NCBI RefSeq assembly: GCF_014836755.1
Contig: NZ_JACSQF010000007.1
Span: forward strand, 143,630-179,973
Origin: Oerskovia merdavium
GTDB lineage: Bacteria; Actinomycetota; Actinomycetes; Actinomycetales; Cellulomonadaceae
Direction: 5' to 3'
DNA: 36,344 nucleotides
The notes beneath the pieces are model-generated. The model was not told the origin of the DNA. It searched no databases and saw only the letters and a program-made list of their open reading frames with translations. Positions 1 through 7,379 of this stretch are shown one piece after another. Each line of letters starts with the position of its first letter. Within the stretch, counting starts at the first letter, position 1. The position numbers and the translations under genes are program-made.

Positions 1-8
1 TACACAGG

Positions 9-44
9 AAGGCCCGGTTCAGCAGAAATGCTGGACCGGGCCTT
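9..44. terminator. Intrinsic-type terminator hairpin
   Basis: A 16-bp stem (9-24 with 29-44) closes on a GAAA tetraloop, with one G-T wobble. The flanks CACAGG (3-8) and CCTGTG (53-58) could extend it. It probably ends a gene lying before the window, since the nearest gene inside runs towards it on the minus strand and has its own hairpin at 190-228. The rest of 1-248 shows no credible gene. Confidence 0.75.
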
Positions 45-189
45 CGTCATTCCCTGTGCGGGACCGTGTCGTGCCGACCGCTCTGCGGGCCCCGCGCGTC
101 CGTCGTCGCGGCCTCGGCTACCCGCCAGGCGCCGACCCACCAGCCGCCGGTCCGCCGGCTACGGCGCCAGCGGGACGGCCCAGAACGCA

Positions 190-228
190 CCTCGGGCGCG
201 GACCACGTGCAGCGGTCCGCGCCCGAGG
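190..228 (-). terminator. Terminator hairpin of the oxidoreductase gene
   Basis: A perfect 15-bp stem (190-204 with 214-228) with a 9-nt loop starts about 20 nt past the stop codon of the minus-strand oxidoreductase. There is no T-run, as is common in high-GC actinobacteria, so termination is inferred from position and stem strength. Confidence 0.65.
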
Positions 229-248
229 CGCGACGAGGACGCGACGCG

Positions 249-872
249 TCAGTCGGCGAGCGTGAAGCCGGTCGTCCACTGGGTCGCGCCCGAGCCGGCC
301 AGCGTCATCTGGACGAAGCCGAGGGCCTCGAGCTCGCGAGCGCGCTTGAGCGAGCCGGCGTCGACGCCCTTGAGGCCGCCCGCACGGACCAGGTCGACGA
401 GCGTGCTCTTGGCGTCGTTGTCGTCGCCCGCGACGAGGACGGTCGCGGTCTGGTCGGCGACCTGTCCGCTCGCGAGGGTCGAGGCGAAGTTGGTGTTGAA
501 CGCCTTGAGGACCTTGGCCGTCGGGGCGAGCGCGGCGATCTCGGCGGCGGCCGAGGAGTCGGCGGGCACCACGAGCGAGTCGAACGTCGCGAAGTCGACG
601 GGGTTGGTCGGGTCGACGAGGACCTTGCCGTCGAGGCGGCCCGCGTACTGCGCGAGGACCTCGGGCACGGCGGGGAAGGGGAGCGCGAGGACCACGAGCT
701 CGCCCGTGATCTCGTCACCCACGACGCCCGAGGTGAACGACGCGCCCGAGCCGAGCGCTGCGGCCTTCTCGGCGTCGCGCGCCAGGACCTGGACCTGCGC
801 GCCGGCGTCGAGGCCGATGCGCGCCACGCCTGCTGCGATGTTCCCTGCGCCGATGATCGTGATGCTGGTCAT
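249..872 (-). CDS. NAD(P)-binding oxidoreductase, F420-reductase-like (COG2085 type)
   Basis: A 207-residue protein opening with a Rossmann dinucleotide motif (ITIIGAGNIAAGVARIG, about residues 4-20), then a segment like that of NADPH:F420 reductases and related short ketol-acid-reductoisomerase-type proteins (VDPTNPVDFATFD, KVLKAFNTNFASTLASG). Members transfer hydride between NAD(P)H and a flavin-like cofactor or quinone, but the substrate of this one cannot be read from sequence. The start at 872 is chosen because GGAGGA lies 6 nt upstream and the Rossmann strand begins at residue 3; an in-frame start at 929 would run through the promoter. It is divergent from a MarR gene whose candidate operators overlap its promoter, so repression by that protein with relief by an electrophile or other ligand is likely. 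The cytosolic location follows from the lack of a signal peptide. Confidence 0.85.
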   Translation of the reverse strand: MTSITIIGAGNIAAGVARIGLDAGAQVQVLARDAEKAAALGSGASFTSGVVGDEITGELVVLALPFPAVPEVLAQYAGRLDGKVLVDPTNPVDFATFDSLVVPADSSAAAEIAALAPTAKVLKAFNTNFASTLASGQVADQTATVLVAGDDNDAKSTLVDLVRAGGLKGVDAGSLKRARELEALGFVQMTLAGSGATQWTTGFTLAD

Positions 873-919
873 GTAGTCCTCCGGGGCTGCGACGTCGACC
901 GGGGCCGACGCGATTGGTT

Positions 920-976
920 GTTGATACAACTAACGTAGACCCACTTAGTTGTCGTGTCAACCATTGCCGCTAGACT
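920..976. promoter_or_regulatory. Divergent promoters and MarR-type operators
   Basis: On the minus strand TTGACA (955-960), a 17-bp spacer and TACGTT (932-937) form a near-consensus promoter for the oxidoreductase. On the plus strand TAGACT (971-976) ends 6 nt before the MarR ATG, with TTGTCG (949-954) as a possible -35. Two copies of TTAGTTG...CAAC face each other: GTTG-ATA-CAAC (920-930) near the minus-strand start site and GTTG-N6-CAAC (948-961) over both -35 regions. This is the arrangement expected for an autorepressing MarR protein that also controls its neighbour. Operator function is inferred. Confidence 0.65.
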
Positions 977-982
977 GGTCCC

Positions 983-1477
983 ATGACCGACGACGTGCGA
1001 TGGCTCTCCCCCCGCGAGCTGCGGACCTGGATGCGCCTCCAGGCCGTCTCCGAGCTCCTCCCGGGCGTGCTCGACGCCCAGCTCCAGCGCGACGCGCAGC
1101 TGACCCACTTCGAGTACCTCGTGCTCGCGATGCTCTCGGAGGCCGACGACCACACGCTGCGCATGACGGACCTCGCGCTCAAGACCAACGCGACGCTCCC
1201 TCGCCTGTCGCACGTGGTGAAGCGGCTCGAGGGGCGCGGCTACGTCGAGCGCGTCCCGTGCCCGACCGACAAGCGGGCGACGCTAGCGGTCCTGACCGAC
1301 GCCGGGTGGGACAAGGTCGTCGCGACGGCCCCGGGCCACGTCGACACCGTGCGCGAGCACATCATCGACCGCCTCACCCCCGAGCAGGTCGAGCAGCTCG
1401 ACGGGATCGCCCGGGCGATCCTCGAGTCCCTCGACACCGAGGGCCGGCTCGACGCGCTCCACCTCCCCGAGGACTAG
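983..1477 (+). CDS. MarR-family transcriptional regulator
   Basis: A 164-residue winged-helix protein of the usual MarR length. The order fits the family: N-terminal helix (ELRTWMRLQAVSELLPGVLDAQL), helix-turn-helix with recognition helix around LALKTNATLPRLSHVVKRLE (about 65-85), wing (GYVERVPCPTDKRATLAVLTDAG) and C-terminal dimerisation helix. The wing carries the DKR element typical of MarR. There is no Shine-Dalgarno sequence before the ATG. Instead a TAGACT -10 box ends 6 nt upstream, so the mRNA is probably leaderless and begins at or next to the start codon. It is divergent from the oxidoreductase at 249-872 and probably represses both genes. The ligand is unknown. Confidence 0.88.
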   Translation: MTDDVRWLSPRELRTWMRLQAVSELLPGVLDAQLQRDAQLTHFEYLVLAMLSEADDHTLRMTDLALKTNATLPRLSHVVKRLEGRGYVERVPCPTDKRATLAVLTDAGWDKVVATAPGHVDTVREHIIDRLTPEQVEQLDGIARAILESLDTEGRLDALHLPED

Positions 1478-1498
1478 CGCGGTGTGACGCGACCCACC

Positions 1499-1549
1499 GT
1501 CTCACCGGACGTCCCGCCTATGTCTCACCGCGTGGGACCGGCGTAGAGT
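1499..1549 (+). promoter_or_regulatory. Candidate promoter/operator of the amino-acid ABC operon
   Basis: The 9-mer GTCTCACCG occurs twice in direct orientation (1499-1507 and 1522-1530, 23 bp apart). The second copy is also the left arm of GTCTCAC-CGC-GTGGGAC, an imperfect inverted repeat. TAGAGT at 1544-1549 is a plausible -10 with no clear -35. The repeats could bind an unidentified regulator; no riboswitch fold was recognised in the remaining leader up to 1633. Confidence 0.35.
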
Positions 1550-1633
1550 CGTCCTCCGGCGAGTCCCGGCAGCACGCGTCACCCGCGGCGGCCCGGTACC
1601 GCCTCGTCACCCTCCTGACCCCGGAAGGTCCTC

Positions 1634-2488
1634 ATGCGCCGCCTGAACGCCGTGCTGCCCGTCGCAGCCGTCTCGACCGCCCTGCTCCTCGCGGGCTGCT
1701 CGTCCGACACGTCGACCGACGCCGGGTCGTCCGGCGCCGCGACGCCCACGTGCGAGCCGGGCGCCCTGCCCACGCACACCGACGGCAAGCTGACCGTCGC
1801 CGCGGGCGAGGCGTACTCGCCCTGGTACATCGGCGAGCACGACAGCGGCGAGGGCTTCGAGTCCGCGCTCGTCTACGAGGTCGCCGACCAGCTCGGGTAC
1901 GCCGAGGAAGACGTCGAGTGGGAGCTCGTGACGTTCGAGCAGATCGTCAGCCCCAGCATCAAGACCTTCGACTTCGCCGCGTGGCAGACGTCCATCTCGG
2001 ACGAGCGGCGCAAGGCCGTCGACTTCTCGAGCCACTACCTCACGACGCGCCAGGGCGTGATCGTGCAGGAGGCCGGCCCGTACGCCTCGGCCACGACGCT
2101 CGACGAGCTCAAGGACCTGCGCATCGGCGTCACGGCCGCCCAGACGAGCCTCACGCTCGCCAAGGCCGCGTTCGGCGACGACGCGAACCTCGTGCCGTTC
2201 AACGGTGCGGGCGACGGCATGACGGCCCTGCAGTCGGGCACGATCGACGTCATGATCATGGACGTCGACCAGGGCGTCGCGGCCTCGACCGAGTACTTCC
2301 CGGACTCCGTGGTCGTCGGGACGCTGCCGGACCAGGGCACGGTCGAGCAGTACGGCCTGGTCCTCGACCTCAACTCGACCCTCACCGAGTGCGTCTCGGC
2401 CGCGGTCGACGCGCTCGAGGCCGACGGCACGCTCGCCGAGCTGCGCACGACGTGGCTCAAGTCGGACGACATCCCCGAGCTGGGCTGA
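1634..2488 (+). CDS. Amino-acid ABC transporter substrate-binding lipoprotein
   Basis: A 284-residue family 3 extracellular solute-binding protein. The N-terminus has two arginines, a hydrophobic stretch and the lipobox LLAGC with Cys22 as lipidation site, followed by a Ser/Thr/Asp linker, so the mature protein is tethered outside the membrane. The body has family landmarks: KLTVAAGEAYSPWYIG near the start, DFAAWQTSISDERRKAVDFSSHY, the domain hinge around LKDLRIGVTAAQTS, and GTIDVMIMDVDQG. Such proteins bind polar amino acids (Gln, Glu, His, Arg, Cys and similar); the exact ligand is not readable. GGAAGG precedes the ATG. It is first of a three-gene unit, one base before the permease. Confidence 0.88.
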   Translation: MRRLNAVLPVAAVSTALLLAGCSSDTSTDAGSSGAATPTCEPGALPTHTDGKLTVAAGEAYSPWYIGEHDSGEGFESALVYEVADQLGYAEEDVEWELVTFEQIVSPSIKTFDFAAWQTSISDERRKAVDFSSHYLTTRQGVIVQEAGPYASATTLDELKDLRIGVTAAQTSLTLAKAAFGDDANLVPFNGAGDGMTALQSGTIDVMIMDVDQGVAASTEYFPDSVVVGTLPDQGTVEQYGLVLDLNSTLTECVSAAVDALEADGTLAELRTTWLKSDDIPELG

Positions 2489-2489
2489 G

Positions 2490-3428
2490 ATGAGCGAGGG
2501 CGCGTCGGGCGCCGCGCCGCAGGACGGCCCCGTGCCCGACGACGGCGCTCGCCCCGCGAGCGCGGGCTGGACCCCGTCGCCCCTCGCCCGGGCGAGGGAC
2601 TCCTACCGACGTGCGCGCCGCCGTCGGGCCGCGTGGGTGTCCGTCCTCTCGACCGTGGTCGTGGTCGCGGTCCTGTACGCCGTGGTGACCACGGCCCCCG
2701 GCTGGGAGCGCACGCGCGACGCGTTCTTCTCCCCGCAGAGCGCCTGGGAGTCGCTGCCCGCGATCGCCGAGGGGCTGTGGCTCAACCTGCGGGTGTGGGT
2801 CGTGGCGTCGGTCGTCGGGATGGTGCTCGGCATGGCGCTCGCCGTGATCCGCACGAGCCGCATCCCGGCCCTGTTCCCGCTGCGTGCCTTCGCGGTCGCG
2901 TACGTCGACGTGTTCCGCGGCGTGCCGCTGCTGCTGGTCCTGCTGCTCGTCGGGTTCGGCCTGCCGGCCCTGCGCCTGGAGTGGTTGCCGACGTCGGGGG
3001 CCTTCCTCGGCGCGCTCGCGATCATCCTCACGTACACCGCGTACCTGGCCGAGGTGTTCCGCGCCGGGATCGAGTCGGTGCACCCCTCGCAGGTCTCGGC
3101 CGCGCGCTCGCTCGGCCTCACGCGCGCGCAGACGACCCGCAGGGTCGTGCTGCCCCAGGCCGTGCGGCACGTGACCGCGCCGCTCGCGAGCAACCTCGTC
3201 TCGCTCCAGAAGGACTCGGGGCTCATCTCGATCCTGGGCGCGGTGGACGCGATCCGGGCCGCGCAGATCGCGGCGTCGGGCAGCTACAACTTCACGCCCT
3301 ACGTCGTGGCGGGCGTCCTGTTCCTGCTGGTCTCGATCCCGCTCACGCGCGTGGTCGACGTGTACTCGGCGCGTCAGGGCTGGCGCGGTTCGCTCGCGAC
3401 CGTGAGCGGCGCGGGGGCCATCCGATGA
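2490..3428 (+). CDS. Amino-acid ABC transporter permease (HisM/GlnP type)
   Basis: A 312-residue membrane protein. About 50 hydrophilic residues precede the first membrane segment (WVSVLSTVVVVAVLYAVV), after which come the HisM-type helices. The EAA loop that docks on the ATPase is at EVFRAGIESVHPSQVSAARSLGLTRAQT. Other permease landmarks are DVFRGVPLLLVLLL and ILTYTAYLAEVFRAG. The ATG begins two nucleotides after the binding-protein stop codon and the gene overlaps the next one by ATGA, indicating translational coupling. Only one permease gene is present, so the channel is probably a homodimer. The substrate is a polar amino acid, inferred from the binding protein. Confidence 0.9.
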   Translation: MSEGASGAAPQDGPVPDDGARPASAGWTPSPLARARDSYRRARRRRAAWVSVLSTVVVVAVLYAVVTTAPGWERTRDAFFSPQSAWESLPAIAEGLWLNLRVWVVASVVGMVLGMALAVIRTSRIPALFPLRAFAVAYVDVFRGVPLLLVLLLVGFGLPALRLEWLPTSGAFLGALAIILTYTAYLAEVFRAGIESVHPSQVSAARSLGLTRAQTTRRVVLPQAVRHVTAPLASNLVSLQKDSGLISILGAVDAIRAAQIAASGSYNFTPYVVAGVLFLLVSIPLTRVVDVYSARQGWRGSLATVSGAGAIR

Positions 3429-4156
3429 GCCACCTGCTGTCCCTGCGGGGGATCCGCAAGACGTACGGCGAGCGCCTGGTGCTCGACGGGATCGACCTCG
3501 ACGTCGACGAGCACCGCTGCGTCGTGCTCGTCGGGGCGTCGGGCTCGGGGAAGTCGACGCTGCTGCGCGTCGTGAACCTGCTCGAGGAGATCGACGACGG
3601 CGAGATCCTGCTCGACGGGCAGGACGTGGCCGACCCGCGCCTCGACGCGAACGCCGTCCGGGCGCGCATGGGCCTGGTCTTCCAGTCGTACAACCTGTTC
3701 CCGCACATGAAGGTCATGGACAACGTGACCCTCGCCCCGCGCCTCGTGCACAAGCGGGACCGCGCCGAGGCGGAGGCCGCGGCCGAGGCCATGCTGCGTC
3801 GCGTCGGCCTCGCGCACCGCATGACGGCCTACCCCGACCAGCTCAGCGGGGGCGAGCAGCAGCGGGCCGCGATCGCGCGGGCGCTCGTGTCCTCGCCCGA
3901 GCTCCTGCTGCTCGACGAGGTCACCTCGGCGCTCGACCCCGAGCTCGTGGGCGAGGTCCTCGACCTGCTCGCGGACCTGCGGGCCGAGGGCGTGACGATG
4001 CTCGTCGCGACCCACGAGATGGGCTTCGCGCGCGAGGTCGCCGACGAGGTCTGCTTCCTGCACCAGGGCCGCGTGCACGAGCGCGGCACGCCCGAGCAGG
4101 TCCTGGGCGACCCGCAGCGCGAGCGGACCCGGGAGTTCCTGCGCCGGCTGCGCTGA
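3425..4156 (+). CDS. Amino-acid ABC transporter ATP-binding protein (GlnQ type)
   Basis: A 243-residue ABC ATPase complete in all motifs: Walker A GASGSGKST (37-45), Q-loop VFQSYNLFPH, signature LSGGEQQR, Walker B LLLLDEVTSALDP, and switch histidine in VATHEMGFA. The sequence NLFPHMKVMDNVTLAP and the length of about 240 are typical of polar amino-acid importers. It powers the permease encoded immediately upstream, with which it overlaps by four bases (ATGA). A short inverted repeat, CGACGG and CCGTCG, lies about 10-25 nt after the stop and may help end the operon transcript. No unusual residue was seen. Confidence 0.93.
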   Translation: MSHLLSLRGIRKTYGERLVLDGIDLDVDEHRCVVLVGASGSGKSTLLRVVNLLEEIDDGEILLDGQDVADPRLDANAVRARMGLVFQSYNLFPHMKVMDNVTLAPRLVHKRDRAEAEAAAEAMLRRVGLAHRMTAYPDQLSGGEQQRAAIARALVSSPELLLLDEVTSALDPELVGEVLDLLADLRAEGVTMLVATHEMGFAREVADEVCFLHQGRVHERGTPEQVLGDPQRERTREFLRRLR

Positions 4157-4268
4157 GGTCGGCACGACGGGGCGCCGTCGGCCCGGTCGCCTCCGCCGGG
4201 GCCCGCCCTTTCGTGCGCGGCGCGCGGCGCGCATGATGGAAGCAGGTCCCTCAGCGAGGAGGCACGTC

Positions 4269-4754
4269 ATGAAGGCAGCGGTGGGAGACAGGATCATCCG
4301 GGCCTCGGGGGTGGTGGGCGGTGCCGTCCGGGACGGCATGGTCGTCGAGGTCCAGCACGAGGACGGTTCGCCGCCCTTCCTGGTCGAGTGGGCCGACACG
4401 GGCGAACGGACGCTGGTCTACCCGGGGCCGGACACCCTGGTCCGCGCCCCCGTCGAGGGGGCCGTCGCGCACGAGGTCACGGTCCCGGTGCACTCGAAGT
4501 CCTGGCACGTCCAGGTGAGCCTCGTGGAGAGCGAAGGACGCACGACGGCGGAGGCCATCCTGGTCGGTGACGTGCCCTCCGAGCTCCACGCCACGGGCAG
4601 GGCGCGCAAGGACCCCGGCGACGCCGAGATCGAGGCGATCGGCGACCACGTCGCCGCCGCGCGCGCGCTGCGTGCGCTCGCCGACCGGCTGCTCGGCATC
4701 GCGGAGTCCGAGATCGAGGGCTCCACGGGGGTGCCTGCGCACGTGCACCACTGA
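4269..4754 (+). CDS. DUF1918-DUF1876 fusion protein
   Basis: A 161-residue protein joining two small actinobacterial domains. Residues 1-60 (MKAAVGDRIIRASG through LVYPGPDTL) match DUF1918, a compact beta-barrel-like domain. Residues about 75-155 (HSKSWHVQVSLVESEGRTTAEA, GRARKDPGDAEIEAIGDHVAAARALRALADRLL) match DUF1876, which has a double-stranded-RNA-binding-like alpha/beta fold. In my knowledge these are normally separate short proteins, so the fusion is notable. Neither domain has an established function, though both are often found among stress-related genes. The start is set at 4269 because AGGAGG lies 7 nt upstream and DUF1918 proteins begin with MKAxVGD. A hairpin follows the stop. Confidence 0.82.
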   Translation: MKAAVGDRIIRASGVVGGAVRDGMVVEVQHEDGSPPFLVEWADTGERTLVYPGPDTLVRAPVEGAVAHEVTVPVHSKSWHVQVSLVESEGRTTAEAILVGDVPSELHATGRARKDPGDAEIEAIGDHVAAARALRALADRLLGIAESEIEGSTGVPAHVHH

Positions 4755-4758
4755 ACCG

Positions 4759-4781
4759 CCGCGGGCTGCATCAGCCCGCGG
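4759..4781 (+). terminator. Terminator hairpin after the DUF1918-DUF1876 gene
   Basis: A perfect 10-bp stem, CCGCGGGCTG with CAGCCCGCGG, has a 3-nt CAT loop and begins 4 nt past the stop codon. No T-run follows. It may reduce read-through into the DUF2235 gene. Confidence 0.6.
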
Positions 4782-4841
4782 AGCGCGGGGCTCCCTCCCG
4801 GTAGGCCCGCCGACGGCGGCGGGGTGGTTCGAGGAGGAGCC

Positions 4842-5981
4842 ATGAAACGCCTGGTGCTCTGCTGCGACGGGACCTGGAACTCCCCGGTCCGGGCGAGCGT
4901 GTCGAACATCGAGAAGATCGCCCGCTCGGTCCACACGGGGATCGGGCCGGACGGGGTCCAGCAGATGGTGTTCTCGGTCGAGGGGGTCGGCGCGCGCGGG
5001 TACCGCGTGGACGCGCTGCTCGGCGGGGCGTTCGGCTACGGGCTCAGCCGCAACGTCGTGGCCGGGTACCGGGACCTCGCGCTCAGCTACGAGCCCGACG
5101 ACGAGATCTACGTGTTCGGGTTCAGCCGCGGGGCGTACACGGCCCGCAGCGTCGCGGGCATGATCGCGAGCGTCGGGCTGCTGACCGCGGACGCGCTCGC
5201 GGACCGGCGGGCAGGCAACCTCCTGGCGGAGGCCGAGGCGCTCTATCGCGACCGGACACCGGCACGCAAGGCCAAGGCCTCCCGGTTCCGGGAGCAGCAC
5301 TGCTACCCGCAGGTGCCCCTCACGTTCCTCGGGGTCTTCGACACGGTCGGCGCGCTGGGCGTCCCGGGGATCACGCGGCGGCGGTCCCGGTTCCACGACG
5401 TGCGTCTCTCGGGCGCGGTCCAGTGCGCGCGCCAGGCGCTCGCGATCGACGAGCGCAGGCTCACGTTCGAGCCCTGCCTGTGGGACGTCCCGGCCGACGA
5501 CGACCGACCGGGCGGCGTCAAGCAGGTCTGGTTCCCGGGCGGCCACAGCGACGTCGGGGGAGGGACCGCCTCGCCGGGGCTGTCCGACGTCGCGCTCCTG
5601 TGGATGATGGGCGAGGCTGCGGCGTGCGGCCTGACGTTCCACCCCGACCGGGTCCTCGCGCAGCTCGGCGACGACCCCGAGCTGGTCTGCCGCTTCACCC
5701 CCGGTCCGGTGTACCGCCTCCTCAACGTCGTCAAGAGGTGGCGCCACCGCCCGCGCTTCCGCGGCACGCGCCGCCTGCTGGCGGGTGTGCCGCTCGACGA
5801 CGGGTTCGTCGACGACGTCCTGCTGTCCGACCTCGCGCTCGCCCTGACCGCCGATCCCACGTCCGTGTACGGCAGGCACGCGGTGAACGTCGCCTGGTGG
5901 AAGGAGACGGCGGGCACGGGGCTCGCGGTCGAGCCCGTCCCGCTCCTGAACGACCGCTCCCGCCCACTCGTCCTGGCGTGA
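4842..5981 (+). CDS. DUF2235 domain protein (alpha/beta hydrolase-like)
   Basis: A 379-residue protein beginning KRLVLCCDGTWNSP, the hallmark of DUF2235. The nucleophile-elbow motif GFSRG lies at residues 93-97 (FGFSRGAYTARSVAG), so Ser95 is the predicted nucleophile; LGVFDTVGALGVPG and WFPGGHSDVGGG supply the probable acid and histidine regions. DUF2235 is the catalytic-like domain of some type VI phospholipase effectors (Tle1) but is also widespread as a stand-alone protein in bacteria and fungi, where its substrate is unknown. No signal peptide, adaptor or immunity-like gene is nearby, so a secreted-toxin role is not supported. GGAGGAG precedes the ATG at 4842, preferred over an in-frame ATG at 4824. 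Confidence 0.85.
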   Translation: MKRLVLCCDGTWNSPVRASVSNIEKIARSVHTGIGPDGVQQMVFSVEGVGARGYRVDALLGGAFGYGLSRNVVAGYRDLALSYEPDDEIYVFGFSRGAYTARSVAGMIASVGLLTADALADRRAGNLLAEAEALYRDRTPARKAKASRFREQHCYPQVPLTFLGVFDTVGALGVPGITRRRSRFHDVRLSGAVQCARQALAIDERRLTFEPCLWDVPADDDRPGGVKQVWFPGGHSDVGGGTASPGLSDVALLWMMGEAAACGLTFHPDRVLAQLGDDPELVCRFTPGPVYRLLNVVKRWRHRPRFRGTRRLLAGVPLDDGFVDDVLLSDLALALTADPTSVYGRHAVNVAWWKETAGTGLAVEPVPLLNDRSRPLVLA

Positions 5982-6082
5982 CGGACGGCACCGCGACGCG
6001 GCCCTGGCTAGCCTGGAGGTGGTGACGCGCCGCGCCGCCGGTCGGGTGTCGCCCGCGAGGGCGCTCGCGGGAGGAGCGGGAC

Positions 6083-6508
6083 ATGGCATGGCTGGACGCG
6101 ATCGGAGACCTCAACTGGTGGGCGGTGCTCGTCGCGACCGCCTCGACGTTCCTCGTGGGCTTCGTCTTCTACGCGAGCGGGGCGCTGGGCAAGCGGTGGG
6201 CCGGGCTCGTCGGCCTGACGGAGGAGGAGATGAGCAGCAGCGCGGGCGCCGGTCCACGGTTCGCGGCCACGGGGGTCGCCTCGCTCCTCACGGCGATCCT
6301 CCTCGGGGCCCTGATCCTGGCGACGGGTGTCGACGGGCTGTGGGAGGGGTTGCTGTTCGGCGCGGTCATCGGGCTGGTCTTCCGGGCAGGAGCCCACGTG
6401 ATCCACAACGGGTTCGCGCACCTGCCGACCCAGCTCACCGTGATCGACGGGGTGCACGACGTGATCGCGCTCGCGGTCATGGGCGCGATCCTCGGGGTCT
6501 GGCAGTAG
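6083..6508 (+). CDS. DUF1761 family membrane protein
   Basis: A 141-residue protein with four predicted membrane helices. It starts with NWWAVLVATASTFLVGFVFYAS, as DUF1761 proteins do, and later has the conserved-looking HNGFAHLPTQLTVIDGVHDVIALAVMGAILG. The family has no known biochemical role. AGGAGCGG lies before the ATG at 6083. A -10-like TAGCCT at 6009-6014 lies in the preceding intergenic space. Its TAG stop overlaps the GTG start of the acylphosphatase, so the two are likely co-translated. That pairing looks like operon packing and gives no functional hint. Confidence 0.75.
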   Translation: MAWLDAIGDLNWWAVLVATASTFLVGFVFYASGALGKRWAGLVGLTEEEMSSSAGAGPRFAATGVASLLTAILLGALILATGVDGLWEGLLFGAVIGLVFRAGAHVIHNGFAHLPTQLTVIDGVHDVIALAVMGAILGVWQ

Positions 6509-6765
6509 TGGCGGGCGGGGAGGTCCCGTCGGTCTCCGCGGCCCGCGCCGTCGTGCACGGGCACGTGCAGGGCGTCGGGTTCCGGTACGCGACGACCCGT
6601 CGCGCGGCCGAGCTGGGCCTCGTCTGCGAGGCCCAGAACCTGCCCGACGGGACCGTGCTCGTCACGGTGCGCGGAGCGGCGGCCGACGTCGAGGTCCTGG
6701 TCGACTGGCTGCGCGGCGGCAGGACGCCCGGCCGGGTGACGGGCGTCGACGTGCAGCCGATGTGA
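6508..6765 (+). CDS. acyP: Acylphosphatase
   Basis: An 85-residue cytosolic enzyme that hydrolyses carboxyl-phosphate bonds such as those in acetyl phosphate or 1,3-bisphosphoglycerate. The signature AVVHGHVQGVGFRYATT carries the phosphate-binding loop and catalytic Arg26; NLPDGTVLV supplies the catalytic Asn44. The length and the ending match the family. The start is a GTG whose G is the last base of the preceding TAG stop, implying coupling to the DUF1761 gene; no good Shine-Dalgarno is visible. It is followed within about 12 nt by the DsbA-like gene. Confidence 0.9.
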   Translation: MAGGEVPSVSAARAVVHGHVQGVGFRYATTRRAAELGLVCEAQNLPDGTVLVTVRGAAADVEVLVDWLRGGRTPGRVTGVDVQPM

Positions 6766-6776
6766 TGCTGGGGCAC

Positions 6777-7355
6777 ATGACCTCCGCACCGGGCACCCCC
6801 GCCGCACCGCGCACCACCGACCTCGTCCCGGCCGACGCCCACGTGTTCGGGAACCCCGACGCCCCCGTGACGATCGTCGAGTTCGGGGACTTCGAGTGCC
6901 CCTACTGCCATGACGCCGCGCCCGTCCTGCGCACGGTCGTCGAGGAGTCGGGCGGCCAGGTCCGGCTCGTCTTCCGCCACTTCCCGCTCTTCGAGGTCCA
7001 CCCGTACGCGCTCACGGCGGCGCTCGCGGCCGAGGCGGCGGGGGCGCGCGGGCGGTTCTGGGACATGCACGACCTCCTGTTCGCCCACCAGGACCGGCTC
7101 GACGACGCCGGTCTCTCCCACTGGGCGCAGAAGCTCGGCCTGGACGGTGCCAGCGTGGTCGGTGACGCGGCCCAGCGGTTCGGAGACGTCGTGGAGCGCG
7201 ACTACCTCGCCAGCTCTGCGGCGGGGGTGCGCGAGACGCCGACGGTCTACGTCGAGGGCGTGAGGTACCGCGGACGCGTGACCGAGGACGGCCTGCGCGC
7301 GGCGGTCGCCGCGGCGACCGTCCCGGCGAGCCGCACCACCCCGGACGGGGCCTGA
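6777..7355 (+). CDS. DsbA-family thioredoxin-like protein
   Basis: A 192-residue thioredoxin-fold protein with the redox motif CPYC (Cys41-Cys44) after VTIVEFGDFE, an inserted helical domain (ALTAALAAEAAGARGRFWDMHDLLFAHQDRLD) and the cis-proline segment GVRETPTVYVEG. This is the DSBA-like arrangement. There is no signal peptide or lipobox, so it is probably cytosolic and may reduce or isomerise substrates or detoxify electrophiles. Starts at 6762 (GTG), 6765 (ATG) and 6777 (ATG) are possible; 6777 is chosen because the others overlap or abut the acylphosphatase stop, but none has a strong ribosome-binding site. It converges on nhaA; a domain of this type is fused to the C-terminus of some actinobacterial NhaA proteins. 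Confidence 0.82.
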   Translation: MTSAPGTPAAPRTTDLVPADAHVFGNPDAPVTIVEFGDFECPYCHDAAPVLRTVVEESGGQVRLVFRHFPLFEVHPYALTAALAAEAAGARGRFWDMHDLLFAHQDRLDDAGLSHWAQKLGLDGASVVGDAAQRFGDVVERDYLASSAAGVRETPTVYVEGVRYRGRVTEDGLRAAVAAATVPASRTTPDGA

Positions 7356-7379
7356 GGCCCGCACCGACGCTGCCGGGCG

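Noticed and set aside
4842-5981. DUF2235 protein as a type VI secretion phospholipase effector
   Set aside because: No secretion, spike or immunity-type gene is nearby; actinobacteria lack type VI systems, so only the hydrolase fold is claimed.
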